35,241 nucleotides of DNA from Oscillospiraceae bacterium (GTDB lineage Bacteria; Bacillota; Clostridia; UMGS1883), in NCBI GenBank assembly GCA_015068735.1, contig SVJW01000015.1:1-35241 (forward strand). Reading direction: 5' to 3'. Every line of letters begins with the position of its first letter. Position 1 is the first letter of the stretch. The translations under genes and the position numbers were made by a program. The notes under the pieces are model-generated. The model was not told where the DNA came from and did not search any database. It was given only the letters and a program-made list of their open reading frames with translations. Positions 15,288 to 23,790 of the stretch are shown here, in pieces.

Positions 15288-15887
15288 TTATGAAAGTGGT
15301 TCAAAATCGCTTGCAGGGTGTTTGCACCAAGGGCAGATGAAATCCTCGGGGAGAGGATCGCCCTCATACACATATCCGCAAATTTTACAGACATAACCCT
15401 TTTTCTTTGCTTCGGGCTTGGGTTTGATGTTCTTGAAATAATAGTCATATGTCACAGAAGGCTTGTCGGAAAGCGTTTTTGCGTCAACAACCTCACCAAT
15501 AATCATCATATGCGTTCCGCAGTCAATCATATTAACAACATTGGCACTTATATATGCATTGGTACAGCCTGTCACATAATAAATGTTGTTTGCTGATCTT
15601 TCTTTATCTTTGAAGCCCTCGAATTTTTCCTCAGTTCTTCCGCTTTTAAAACCGAAATTCTGAAATACGGAGAAAGGAGTTTCTTCGGTAAGGACACTTA
15701 CATTGAATTCTCCGCTTTCTTTAATCATTTCAAGTGTGTAGTTATTTTTATTAACTGCAACGGCTATCTGAAGCGGTGTGTCAGTAACCTGCATAACCGT
15801 GTTTATTATACATCCGTTGTCTTTCATACCGTACCGTGTGGAAAGTACGAAAAGTCCGTAAGTAAGCTTGAATAATGTCTCTTTCAT
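15288..15887 (-). CDS. Flavin reductase-like/rubredoxin fusion (high-molecular-weight rubredoxin type)
   Basis: This 199-aa protein joins an FMN-binding flavin reductase-like domain (about 1-150) to a C-terminal rubredoxin domain. The iron ligands are C167, C170, C185 and C188 in CKICGYVYEG and FICPWCKHPASDFEP. The architecture matches high-molecular-weight rubredoxin (Hrb) of Moorella and relatives, an NAD(P)H-dependent electron donor to flavodiiron protein in oxygen or NO detoxification. No flavodiiron protein is seen in this window. It lies 15 nt after mnmA with a strong AAAGGAG site that overlaps the mnmA end, so it belongs to the hydE-mnmA transcript. The physiological partner is unknown. 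Confidence 0.88.
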   Translation of the reverse strand: MKETLFKLTYGLFVLSTRYGMKDNGCIINTVMQVTDTPLQIAVAVNKNNYTLEMIKESGEFNVSVLTEETPFSVFQNFGFKSGRTEEKFEGFKDKERSANNIYYVTGCTNAYISANVVNMIDCGTHMMIIGEVVDAKTLSDKPSVTYDYYFKNIKPKPEAKKKGYVCKICGYVYEGDPLPEDFICPWCKHPASDFEPLS

Positions 15888-15902
15888 AACATATCTCCTT
15901 TA

Positions 15903-16973
15903 TTAAAAAATTGTTCCGCCACCGACTACAATGTCACCGTCGTAAAGTACAACCGCTTGCCCTTTTGTAATAGCTCGCTGTGGTTCGTCAAAGGTAACGC
16001 GGATAGTATTTTCATCAATCTGCACCACCGTTGCAGACTGCTCTGTATGACGGTAACGAACCTTTGCCTTGACTTTCATTGGCGTGTATAAGTCGGGAAC
16101 ACTAATTAAATTTATATCAGTTGCGGTAAGCTCTTTCGTAAAAAGTCCCTCGTGGGGGCAGAGAATAACCTCATTTTTCTTTGTATCAAGCTCGCAAACG
16201 TACAGGGGAGCAGGGAGAGCAAGACCAAGTCCCTTGCGCTGTCCCACCGTATAGCGGATAATTCCTTTGTGCGTTCCGAGAATATTTCCATCTCTATCAA
16301 CAAAGTTTCCGTCGGGATATTTTTTGCCTGTGTATCGCTCTATAAATTCTGTATAGTCTTCTCCCTTTACAAAGCAAATATCCTGACTTTCTTTTTTATG
16401 GGCATTTACAAAACCGTTTTCCTCGGCAATTTCTCTTGCTTCCGCTTTAGTCATATCCCCAAGAGGGAAGATGACCTTTGAGAGCTGATTTTGTGTAAGG
16501 GAATAGAGGACATAGCTCTGATCCTTACTTAAATCCTTTGCCTTTTTAAGTATCCACCTGCCGTTTTTTTCATTATACTGAACTCTCGCATAATGTCCCG
16601 TAGAAATACAGTCACAACCAAGATTTTCAGCCTCTTCAAAAAGCCTTTCAAACTTCAGGTAGCGGTTACATTCTATGCACGGATTTGGAGTTGCACCGGT
16701 CTCATACGCATGGACAAATTTGTTCACAACCTTTTCGGCAAAATGTTCGGAAAAATCGTATAGGTAATGCTCCATTCCAAGTCTTTCGCAAACCTTTCGT
16801 GCATCCTCAATATCCTCTTTGGAGCAGCAGGCGTGCTGCTCATCGAGTTCAATTCCGCCACCGCCTAAAAGTTTCATCGTTGCACCGACACACTCTATTC
16901 CTTTTTCTTTTGTCATAAGTGCCGCAACGGCGCTATCAACACCGCCACTCATTGCGATTAAGCATTTGTTCAT
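15903..16973 (-). CDS. mnmA: tRNA-specific 2-thiouridylase MnmA
   Basis: MnmA thiolates U34 in tRNA-Lys, -Glu and -Gln. It adenylates the uridine and then transfers sulfur from a cysteine desulfurase relay. The PP-loop SGGVDS is at residues 9-14. The catalytic cysteines are C99 (ATPNPCIECNRYLKF) and C200 (QDICFVKGEDY), and the TVGQRKGLGL block and C-terminal beta-barrel are present. The frame could begin at a TTG (16976), but ATG 16973 is preferred because AAGGTG lies 7 nt upstream. This gives 356 aa, normal for the family. The ribosome site overlaps the hydE stop, so the genes are tightly linked although functionally unrelated. Confidence 0.95.
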   Translation of the reverse strand: MNKCLIAMSGGVDSAVAALMTKEKGIECVGATMKLLGGGGIELDEQHACCSKEDIEDARKVCERLGMEHYLYDFSEHFAEKVVNKFVHAYETGATPNPCIECNRYLKFERLFEEAENLGCDCISTGHYARVQYNEKNGRWILKKAKDLSKDQSYVLYSLTQNQLSKVIFPLGDMTKAEAREIAEENGFVNAHKKESQDICFVKGEDYTEFIERYTGKKYPDGNFVDRDGNILGTHKGIIRYTVGQRKGLGLALPAPLYVCELDTKKNEVILCPHEGLFTKELTATDINLISVPDLYTPMKVKAKVRYRHTEQSATVVQIDENTIRVTFDEPQRAITKGQAVVLYDGDIVVGGGTIF

Positions 16974-16979
16974 CAAAAA

Positions 16980-18011
16980 TCACCTTTTAACGTTACCGAT
17001 TGCAGTAACTACTCTGTATCCTGCCGCTTCTACTTTTTTTTCCAATGCTGCACGGCTTTGAGCCGCTTCTTCACCGGTAGAGAGCTTGTTTTCGTATAAA
17101 TCATAAAGCTTTCTGTATGCCCTTGGGGAAAGATTCGGCATAACTACATTTGCCCCTGCGCGAAGCCCCATTTCTCTGCCTTCGGGATGAAGTGTTCCGA
17201 GAGCCGTGGTAGCAGGAATAAGCGCATAGGGGAACATATGACGGAGAATGGCGATAAGCTTTACAGTCATTTCCACACTTCCGCTTTCATATTCTTTGAA
17301 AGGGGTTTCTTTATGCACAATATAAGGACCGATGCCAATCATATCGGGCTGAAGTTCGTGAAGAAATTCCAGATCGGAAATTATATTATCAATAGTCTGG
17401 AAAGGGGAGCCAATCATAAATCCGCTTCCCACCTGGTACCCGATTTTTTTAAGGTCAAAAAGGCACTTTTTACGGGCTTCGAGCTTCATACATTCGGGAT
17501 GAAGCTTATTATAATGGTCGCTCTCTGCCGTTTCGTGACGCAGGAGAAATCTGTTTGCACCTGCATTATAGTAGGCGAGGTAGCTCTCGTAGGATTTTTC
17601 ACCGATAGAAAGTGTTATTGCACAGTCGGGAAACTCTTTTCTGATGCTTCCCACGATATCACAGATTCTTTCATCGGTAAAATACGGGTCTTCACCGCCC
17701 TGAAGAACAAATGTGCGGAAACCAAGCTCATACCCCTCACGGCAACATTCAAGAATATCCTCTTTTGTAAGGCGGTATCTGACTGCATTTTTGTTACTGC
17801 ACCTGATTCCGCAGTAGTAACAGTCATTTTTGCAGTAGTTGGTAAATTCAATAAGACCGCGGATATATACATCCTTGCCGTAAACACTTTGCCTTATTTC
17901 ATCTGCTGATTTAAAAAGAGAGGAATCATATTTATCTGTGGTTAAAATTTCGCGGAAACCGTCGCGTGTTAAAATACGCTTTTCACGAAGCTCCATAACT
18001 AAATTTTGCAT
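16980..18011 (-). CDS. hydE: [FeFe]-hydrogenase H-cluster radical SAM maturase HydE
   Basis: HydE is a radical SAM enzyme that, with HydF and HydG, builds the 2Fe subcluster of [FeFe] hydrogenases. The 343-aa product carries the cluster motif CKNDCYYC (C60, C64, C67). It also has the HydE-type blocks RHETAESDHYNKLHP and GLRAGANVVMPNLSP. The start is set at ATG 18011 because GGGAGGG lies 5 nt upstream. An in-frame ATG at 18041 lacks such a site. No hydF, hydG or hydrogenase structural gene is in the window, so the rest of the pathway must be elsewhere. It leads the hydE-mnmA-rubredoxin run. Confidence 0.92.
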   Translation of the reverse strand: MQNLVMELREKRILTRDGFREILTTDKYDSSLFKSADEIRQSVYGKDVYIRGLIEFTNYCKNDCYYCGIRCSNKNAVRYRLTKEDILECCREGYELGFRTFVLQGGEDPYFTDERICDIVGSIRKEFPDCAITLSIGEKSYESYLAYYNAGANRFLLRHETAESDHYNKLHPECMKLEARKKCLFDLKKIGYQVGSGFMIGSPFQTIDNIISDLEFLHELQPDMIGIGPYIVHKETPFKEYESGSVEMTVKLIAILRHMFPYALIPATTALGTLHPEGREMGLRAGANVVMPNLSPRAYRKLYDLYENKLSTGEEAAQSRAALEKKVEAAGYRVVTAIGNVKR

Positions 18012-18049
18012 AAAATCCCTCCCATTTAATATATTAGTCATCTTAATAC

Positions 18050-18078
18050 ATTTTATACTACTGAAAAATTCTTGTCAA
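18050..18078 (-). promoter_or_regulatory. Promoter of hydE-mnmA operon
   Basis: On the minus strand, a perfect -35 TTGACA (18073-18078), then an A/T-rich -10 read as TAAAAT (18050-18055, 17-bp spacer) or TATAAA (18052-18057, 15-bp spacer). The ATG is about 40 nt downstream. Confidence 0.7.
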
Positions 18079-18102
18079 GCGTTGTAATAAATTAACAAAA
18101 CA

Positions 18103-18130
18103 TTGACTTTAAAATCCATTGTGTTATAAT
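18103..18130 (+). promoter_or_regulatory. Promoter of etfB-etfA-lactate dehydrogenase operon
   Basis: -35 TTGACT (18103-18108), 16-bp spacer, perfect -10 TATAAT (18125-18130). It lies about 25 bp from the divergent hydE promoter. The etfB ATG follows about 60 nt downstream after an AAGGAGAAGG ribosome site. Confidence 0.82.
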
Positions 18131-18189
18131 TAAAATAAGGAGAAAATGTCATATTTTTAGAGAGAAAGATAAAAACAAGGAGAAGGAAA

Positions 18190-18978
18190 ATGAAAATTCT
18201 GGTATGCATCAAACAGGTGCCGGGCTCAAGTAATGTTGAGGTTGATCCCGTAACCGGCGTTCTTAAAAGAGACGGCGTTAAAAGTAAAATGAATCCGTAC
18301 GACCTGTACGCTCTTGAAATGGGGCTTTCCCTTGCAGAGCAGTATGGCGGTAGTGTTGAAACAATCACTATGGGTCCCCCTCAGGCAAAAAGCGTTATCA
18401 TGGAGGCAATCTGTATGGGCGCGCAAGGCGGTACAGTGCTTTCAGACCGCAAATTTGCAGGTGCAGATGTGCTCGCAACGGCATATACAATTTCTCAGGG
18501 ATTGAAGAAAATCGGTGATTTTGACCTTGTAATCTGCGGCAAGCAGACTACGGATGGTGATACTGCACAGGTTGGCGCAGAAGTTTCTGAATTTCTTGGC
18601 ATCTCCAACGTGGCAAATGTTTTGTCTGTTGACAACGTGACGGATAAGGATATTTCCGTTACCGCATCGTTGGATGACAAGGTTGTAAAAATGAATGTAA
18701 AACTTCCCTGCCTCATCTCCGTTGACGGTGATATCAATTCGCCACGACTCCCCTCGTATAAAGTGAAGCAGACAGTAACTGACGATATGGTGAAGTTCCT
18801 GAGCTTCGATGATTTCGAGGATAAAAACCCCGACAACTACGGTCTTTCAGGCTCAGCAACTCAGGTTGAGAGGATTTTCCCTCCTGAAAAAAATACAGAG
18901 AAGCATTCAATCAGCGGCACACCTGAGGAGCAGACCGCAGAGCTTTTCAACCTCATTACAAGCCGCAAACTGATATAA
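18190..18978 (+). CDS. etfB: Electron transfer flavoprotein beta subunit (LctB-like)
   Basis: EtfB (262 aa) forms a heterodimer with EtfA and in bifurcating Etfs binds the bifurcating FAD and NAD. Visible family blocks are KILVCIKQVPGSSNVEVDP at the start, KMNPYDLYALE (about 36-46), VICGKQTTDGDTAQVGAEV (about 117-135) and SVDGDINSPRLPSYK. The gene order etfB, ferredoxin-type etfA, FAD lactate dehydrogenase equals lctB-lctC-lctD of Acetobacterium woodii. There the complex oxidises lactate with NAD while spending reduced ferredoxin (electron confurcation). The same role is inferred here. It is first in the operon, with etfA 12 nt downstream. Confidence 0.92.
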   Translation: MKILVCIKQVPGSSNVEVDPVTGVLKRDGVKSKMNPYDLYALEMGLSLAEQYGGSVETITMGPPQAKSVIMEAICMGAQGGTVLSDRKFAGADVLATAYTISQGLKKIGDFDLVICGKQTTDGDTAQVGAEVSEFLGISNVANVLSVDNVTDKDISVTASLDDKVVKMNVKLPCLISVDGDINSPRLPSYKVKQTVTDDMVKFLSFDDFEDKNPDNYGLSGSATQVERIFPPEKNTEKHSISGTPEEQTAELFNLITSRKLI

Positions 18979-18990
18979 GGAGGGATAGAG

Positions 18991-20190
18991 ATGGGAAAAC
19001 TTGTTATAAATCAGAATCTTGTTACAAGGGATAATGAGGCAGAGCTTTCCGCACTTTGTCCTTTCGGCGCAATTTCTTACGATGGCGAAAAGCTTGATAT
19101 TTCCTCTGCTTGTAAAATGTGTAAAATGTGCGCGAAAAAGAGTAACGGTATCATAGAATATGTGGAAGAGGTAAAGGCAACTGTTGATAAAACTCAGTGG
19201 AACGGTATCTGCGTTTACGTTGACCATTATGACGGCAAAATACACCGTGTTACATATGAACTTTTAGGTAAAGCGAAAGAGCTTGCTTCTGTTACGAAGC
19301 ATCCCGTATATGCTCTTATGCTCGGTTCTAACATTGGAAACAGCGTGGAAAAACTTCTCCATTACGGTGCTCAGAAAGTTTTTGTATATGATTATCCCGA
19401 GCTTAAGGATTTCAGAATTGAACCTTACACGGCAGCATTCTGTGATTTTATAGAAAAGGTGAAGCCTTCCTCAATTCTTGTAGGTGCAACGAACCTTGGC
19501 AGACAGCTTGCACCACGTGTAGCGGCTCGTCAGCGTGCAGGACTTACAGCAGATTGTACTGTTCTTGAAATGAAGGAAAACACCGATCTTGTACAGATAA
19601 GACCTGCGTTCGGCGGTAATATTATGGCGCAGATTATATCTCCCGATACAAGACCGCAGTTCTGTACCGCAAGATACAAGGTTTTCCAGGAACCGAAAGC
19701 ATCTAAGGAAGCGTCAGGCGAAATCGTGAATATGGAAATTGCTCCCGAAAAGCTTACTTCGGGAATTGAAATCGTTTCTTCAATCGATAAGCCCAAGGAT
19801 ATTGATATTTCTGAATCCGATGTTATCGTAGCCGTAGGCAGAGGTGCGATGAGTGAGGGTATGCGTGCAATGGCACAGGAACTTGCTGACCTTTTGGGCG
19901 GCGTAGTTGCCTGCAGCCGTCCTCTTGTTGAAGGAAACCTTTTTGACGCGAAAAGACAGATTGGTCTTTCCGGAAGAACAGTTAATGCAAAATTCATCAT
20001 ATGCCTTGGTATTTCGGGTGCGGTACAGTTTGCCGCAGGTATGAAATCCTCCGAATGCATTGTAGCAATTAACTCCGATAAAAATGCGCCTATTTTCGAC
20101 GTTGCTCATTATCAGATAGTAGGCGATGTTAACGAAATAGTGCCTAAGCTTATTGAAAAGATAAAGGAGGCGCAGAATGATGTACAGTAA
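18991..20190 (+). CDS. etfA: Electron transfer flavoprotein alpha subunit with N-terminal ferredoxin domain (LctC-like)
   Basis: This 399-aa EtfA has an extra N-terminal domain with cysteines C23 (LCPFGAI) and C41, C44, C47 (CKMCKMC). In two-cluster ferredoxins these positions hold cluster II, so one [4Fe-4S] cluster is expected, as in LctC. The EtfA core follows, ending with the FAD domain: [30 protein letters not shown] and [15 protein letters not shown]. The iron-sulfur domain points to ferredoxin as electron partner, hence energy-coupled lactate oxidation. The last 14 nt overlap the start of the dehydrogenase gene, whose AAGGAGG site is inside this gene. Confidence 0.93.
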   Translation: MGKLVINQNLVTRDNEAELSALCPFGAISYDGEKLDISSACKMCKMCAKKSNGIIEYVEEVKATVDKTQWNGICVYVDHYDGKIHRVTYELLGKAKELASVTKHPVYALMLGSNIGNSVEKLLHYGAQKVFVYDYPELKDFRIEPYTAAFCDFIEKVKPSSILVGATNLGRQLAPRVAARQRAGLTADCTVLEMKENTDLVQIRPAFGGNIMAQIISPDTRPQFCTARYKVFQEPKASKEASGEIVNMEIAPEKLTSGIEIVSSIDKPKDIDISESDVIVAVGRGAMSEGMRAMAQELADLLGGVVACSRPLVEGNLFDAKRQIGLSGRTVNAKFIICLGISGAVQFAAGMKSSECIVAINSDKNAPIFDVAHYQIVGDVNEIVPKLIEKIKEAQNDVQ

Positions 20191-21574
20191 AGTGACAAAT
20201 GACGATATAAAAGCTCTTGCAAAAATTGTAGGCGAAGAAAATGTCCTTTTCGGCGATGAGATAAGTTCCGACTACGCACACGATGAGCTTGGCGGAATTG
20301 AAAAAATGCCCGAAATTCTCGTTCGTGTAAATTCTACCGAGGAGATTTCCTCCGTTATGAAGCTTGCGTGGGAGAGAACTATTCCCGTAACCGTTCGCGG
20401 AAGCGGAACAGGTCTTGTTGGATCTGCCGTAGCAGTTGAGGGAGGTATTCTTCTCGAAACCACCAAAATGAACAAGATTTTAGAGCTGGACAAAGATAAC
20501 CTTACCGTTACCGTTCAGCCCGGGGTTCTTCTTATGGAGCTTGCGGCATTTGCTGAGGAAAACGACTTCCTTTATCCCCCGGATCCCGGTGAAAAATCCG
20601 CTACAATTGGCGGTAATATTTCCACAAATGCCGGTGGTATGAGGGCCGTTAAATACGGCGTTACCCGTGACTATGTCCGTGCGCTTACAGTTGTAATGCC
20701 AAACGGCGAAATCCTTCCCCTCGGTGGTAAGGTTGCAAAGAACAGCTCCGGCTACAGCCTCAAGGACCTTGTAGTAGGATCAGAGGGAACTCTTTGTATC
20801 ATTACAGAGGCGGTGCTGAAACTTGTACCCCTTCCCAAGGTGTCCGTAAGCCTTCTCGTACCTTTTTCCGATATGAAAAGCGCTATTGAGGCAGTTCCTC
20901 AGATTTTCCGTTCCAAGGTAACTCCTACGGCAATCGAATATATGTCACGTGATACAATTCTGTTCTCGGAAAGCTATCTCGGAAAGAGATTCCCAGATAC
21001 AAAAAACGATGCATATATACTTTTGACCTTCGACGGAAATACCGACGAGCAGGTTGAAGCGGATATGAAAGTCGTTGCAGATTTGTGTCTTGAAATTGGT
21101 GCAATTGATGCATACATAGTTGATACAGACGAGCGTAAAAAAGCAGTATGGTCTGCCCGTGGTGCATTTCTTGAAGCTATCAAGGCATCAACAACCGAAA
21201 TGGATGAATGCGACGTTGTCGTTCCCGTAAACAAGGTTGACGAATTTATAAAATTCACCCATGCACTTGCAGAAGAAATGAATGTCAGAATCCCTTCATT
21301 CGGTCACGCAGGCGACGGAAACCTTCACGTTTACATTTGCCGAGACAGTCTTGATGAAAAGGCGTGGGAGGAAGTTTTAGAAAAGTGCTTTGACCGTATG
21401 TATGATGAAGCGAAGAAACTTGGCGGTCTTGTCTCCGGAGAACACGGAATTGGTTATGCAAAGAAAGGCTTTTTAAAAGAGCTTTACGGTGATACTCCCA
21501 TTGCAATTATGCAAGGAATAAAGAAAGTTTTTGATGAAAAGAATATTCTTAATCCGGGTAAGATTTGTTTTTAA
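20177..21574 (+). CDS. lctD: FAD-linked lactate/2-hydroxyacid dehydrogenase (GlcD/LctD family)
   Basis: This is a flavoprotein of the vanillyl-alcohol oxidase/GlcD fold, 465 aa. The FAD-binding domain shows [17 protein letters not shown] (74-90) and [20 protein letters not shown]. The C-terminal FAD-oxidase domain shows [13 protein letters not shown] and [14 protein letters not shown]. With the upstream EtfAB it fits the lactate dehydrogenase subunit of the confurcating LctBCD complex. D-2-hydroxyacids other than lactate (for example 2-hydroxyglutarate or glycolate) remain possible substrates. Two adjacent ATGs (20177, 20180) are possible, and the first has AAGGAGG 6 nt upstream. No lactate permease is seen nearby. 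Confidence 0.88.
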   Translation: MMYSKVTNDDIKALAKIVGEENVLFGDEISSDYAHDELGGIEKMPEILVRVNSTEEISSVMKLAWERTIPVTVRGSGTGLVGSAVAVEGGILLETTKMNKILELDKDNLTVTVQPGVLLMELAAFAEENDFLYPPDPGEKSATIGGNISTNAGGMRAVKYGVTRDYVRALTVVMPNGEILPLGGKVAKNSSGYSLKDLVVGSEGTLCIITEAVLKLVPLPKVSVSLLVPFSDMKSAIEAVPQIFRSKVTPTAIEYMSRDTILFSESYLGKRFPDTKNDAYILLTFDGNTDEQVEADMKVVADLCLEIGAIDAYIVDTDERKKAVWSARGAFLEAIKASTTEMDECDVVVPVNKVDEFIKFTHALAEEMNVRIPSFGHAGDGNLHVYICRDSLDEKAWEEVLEKCFDRMYDEAKKLGGLVSGEHGIGYAKKGFLKELYGDTPIAIMQGIKKVFDEKNILNPGKICF

Positions 21575-21617
21575 CATAAAAAGCAGAGTCATTACGAAAA
21601 AAGGAGCATAAACTATT

Positions 21618-22304
21618 ATGAAAAAACCGGTTGTTGACTACCGTCAGTTCAGACTGTCAAAAATAAATGACCCTCGATTTTCGCATCTAAAGCTTTTGGG
21701 TTGGTGGATTCCGTATTTAATTCTGTATTTTGCAGTAGGAAGATTAGTTCCCAGCGAAGAATGTTATATGGTTCACAGTACGCTTGATGATATGATTCCC
21801 TTTTGTGAGTTTTTTGTTGTGCCTTATGTTTTGTGGTATTTTTATATTATTTTATCACTTGGTTACTTTGCCTTATATAACATAGAGCATTTCAAAAAAT
21901 TGCAGAAGTATATGGTAATAACTCAATTTATTTCTATAGCAATATATTTTGTTTTCCCTACAACTCAGTTAAGAGAGGCGAATTTTGAAAGAGATAATAT
22001 TTGTGCACAGCTTGTTGGCTTTTTGTACAGTATTGATGCAAACACAAATGCGTGCCCGTCTCTTCATGTTGCAATTTCTCTTGCGATTGCCTCAGTATGG
22101 AGAAGAGAAAAGTCGGCAAATATTTGGTTAAAAACAGCAGCGATAACTTTTGCATTTCTTGTATGTATGTCCACCGTGTTTATAAAGCAACATTCAATTC
22201 TGGACGCGTTTGCAGCTGTATTTGTTTGCTTAATTGCTGAATATTGGCTGTTTTGGAGAAAAGGCGCCCGAACAGGTAAAAATACAAAGGAGGAAGTTCT
22301 ATGA
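21618..22304 (+). CDS. PAP2-superfamily membrane phosphatase/phosphotransferase
   Basis: This 228-aa protein has about six hydrophobic segments (about 30-45, 66-88, 100-115, 148-160, 172-186, 195-212). Two PAP2 motifs are present: CPSLHVA (146-152) with H150, and KQHSILD (190-196) with nucleophile-type H192 and D196. Such enzymes dephosphorylate lipid phosphates or move head groups at the membrane (PAP2_3/inositol phosphoceramide synthase-like subgroup). The exact lipid is unknown. An AAAGGAG site precedes the ATG. The gene follows the lactate dehydrogenase by 43 nt without a terminator and overlaps the next gene by 4 nt. Confidence 0.82.
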   Translation: MKKPVVDYRQFRLSKINDPRFSHLKLLGWWIPYLILYFAVGRLVPSEECYMVHSTLDDMIPFCEFFVVPYVLWYFYIILSLGYFALYNIEHFKKLQKYMVITQFISIAIYFVFPTTQLREANFERDNICAQLVGFLYSIDANTNACPSLHVAISLAIASVWRREKSANIWLKTAAITFAFLVCMSTVFIKQHSILDAFAAVFVCLIAEYWLFWRKGARTGKNTKEEVL

Positions 22305-22738
22305 GAAAAAAACTTCAGGACGGAATGTTTGAGGTAAGCTATATTTTTGAACTGATGATATCTCTTATTGTGGCTGTGGCAATATTGATTTTAGGCGTAC
22401 AGCTCGTAATTGATACGGTAAATGTGACTTGCCGATATAAAGATGGAGTAGGTTCCCTTGTTCATATTCTGGACGATGCAATTATTCTTGCAATCGGTGC
22501 GGAGCTTATTAAAATGCTTTGCAAACACACTCCCGAAACGGTAATAGAAGTTCTTGCGTTTGCTCTTGCAAGGCAGCTTATTGTAGGCCATGCAGAGCCT
22601 TGGGAAAATCTTATTACCGTAATTGCCATAGCAATTCTTTTTGCAGTAAGAAGATTTCTTCTTAAGCGTCACGATATGGTTGAAACTCCCGACGGCCTTA
22701 TTGAGGCGGAAGATAAAATAGACGTACATAGCAGCTAA
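22301..22738 (+). CDS. PsiE-like small membrane protein
   Basis: This 145-aa protein has four predicted membrane helices (about 17-40, 58-75, 83-97, 101-117) and a charged C-terminus. The pattern ALARQLIVGHAEPWENLIT followed by a hydrophobic helix resembles the C-terminal half of phosphate-starvation-inducible PsiE proteins. PsiE function is unknown. The start codon overlaps the stop of the PAP2 gene (ATGA), so the two are coupled, which hints at a shared role in phosphate or lipid-phosphate metabolism. Assignment rests on motif pattern and topology. Confidence 0.7.
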   Translation: MRKKLQDGMFEVSYIFELMISLIVAVAILILGVQLVIDTVNVTCRYKDGVGSLVHILDDAIILAIGAELIKMLCKHTPETVIEVLAFALARQLIVGHAEPWENLITVIAIAILFAVRRFLLKRHDMVETPDGLIEAEDKIDVHSS

Positions 22739-22758
22739 TATATAAAGGAGAGTTAAAA

Positions 22759-23787
22759 ATGGATTTCATTAAAGAAAGTGCAGAATTTGACCTTATAAGT
22801 TTTGGCGAGGTAATGCTGAGATTATCTCCTCCCGACAAAGATAAGATTTCACAGAGCGAAATTTTTGAGAAAAACTGTGGCGGATCCGAATTTAATGTTG
22901 CATCAGGTGCGGCAAACTTAGGAATACGCTCTGCCATAGTAACAAAGCTTCCCAAAAATAAACTCGGTCACTTTGTTGCAAGACGTATCCGTTACGGATC
23001 CGTTTCCGATGACTATGTAGTCTGGGACACAAGCGACGATAAGCGTCTCGGTATTTACTATTACGAAAGTGGCGTATATCCCAGAAAATCCGCCGTTGTA
23101 TATGACAGAGCAAACGCTTCTGTTTGTTCTTTGTATCTTTCGGAAATCCCCAGAGATATTTATGAGAAAACCCGTATTTTCCATATAAGCTCTATTTCTC
23201 TGGCTCTGGGGCAGACACTTAGAGAAACCGCCATTGAAATGATTAAGAGAATGAAAGAACACGGCGTTGCAATAAGTTTTGACGTAAATTATCGTGCCAC
23301 ACTCTGGAGTGAAGAAGAGGCAAGAGGCGTTATCAAAGAAATTCTTCCTTTGGTGGATATTTTGTTTGTTTCAGAGGAAACAAGCAGACGTATGATGCAG
23401 AAAGAGGGAACTCTTGATGAAATTATGAAGAGCTATTCTGATGAATATGGTTGTAAAATTGTTGCTACAACACGCCGTGAAGTTGTAAGCCCCACAAAGC
23501 ATAACTTTGGTTCAAGAATTTATTTTGACGGCAATTTCTACGAAGAGCCTCATTATAAAAATATTGAAGTTATAGACCGCGTAGGTAGCGGTGATGCTTA
23601 TGTTGCAGGTGTTCTTTACGGAATACTTTCAGGCGGAAGCATTGAAGATGCAATGAGCTACGGAAATGCCTTGAGCGCTATCAAAAATACCGTTTCAGGC
23701 GATATGTCCATAAGCTCAATTGATGAGGTTCTCTCCGTAATAAACTCTCATAAGGCAACAGGGATTCAGGATGAAATGGTAAGGTAA
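22759..23787 (+). CDS. PfkB-family carbohydrate kinase (2-keto-3-deoxygluconokinase-like)
   Basis: This 342-aa cytoplasmic ribokinase-fold enzyme phosphorylates a sugar or sugar acid with ATP. The N-terminal substrate motif GGSEFNVASGAANLG (about 41-55) and the C-terminal PfkB signature DRVGSGDAYVAG (273-284) with catalytic D279 are present. The start FGEVMLRLSPPD and overall length resemble KdgK (2-dehydro-3-deoxygluconate kinase), but fructokinase or another ribokinase-type activity is not excluded. An AAAGGAG site precedes the ATG. A CLC transporter gene starts 3 nt after the stop. Confidence 0.85.
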   Translation: MDFIKESAEFDLISFGEVMLRLSPPDKDKISQSEIFEKNCGGSEFNVASGAANLGIRSAIVTKLPKNKLGHFVARRIRYGSVSDDYVVWDTSDDKRLGIYYYESGVYPRKSAVVYDRANASVCSLYLSEIPRDIYEKTRIFHISSISLALGQTLRETAIEMIKRMKEHGVAISFDVNYRATLWSEEEARGVIKEILPLVDILFVSEETSRRMMQKEGTLDEIMKSYSDEYGCKIVATTRREVVSPTKHNFGSRIYFDGNFYEEPHYKNIEVIDRVGSGDAYVAGVLYGILSGGSIEDAMSYGNALSAIKNTVSGDMSISSIDEVLSVINSHKATGIQDEMVR

Positions 23788-23790
23788 GAA

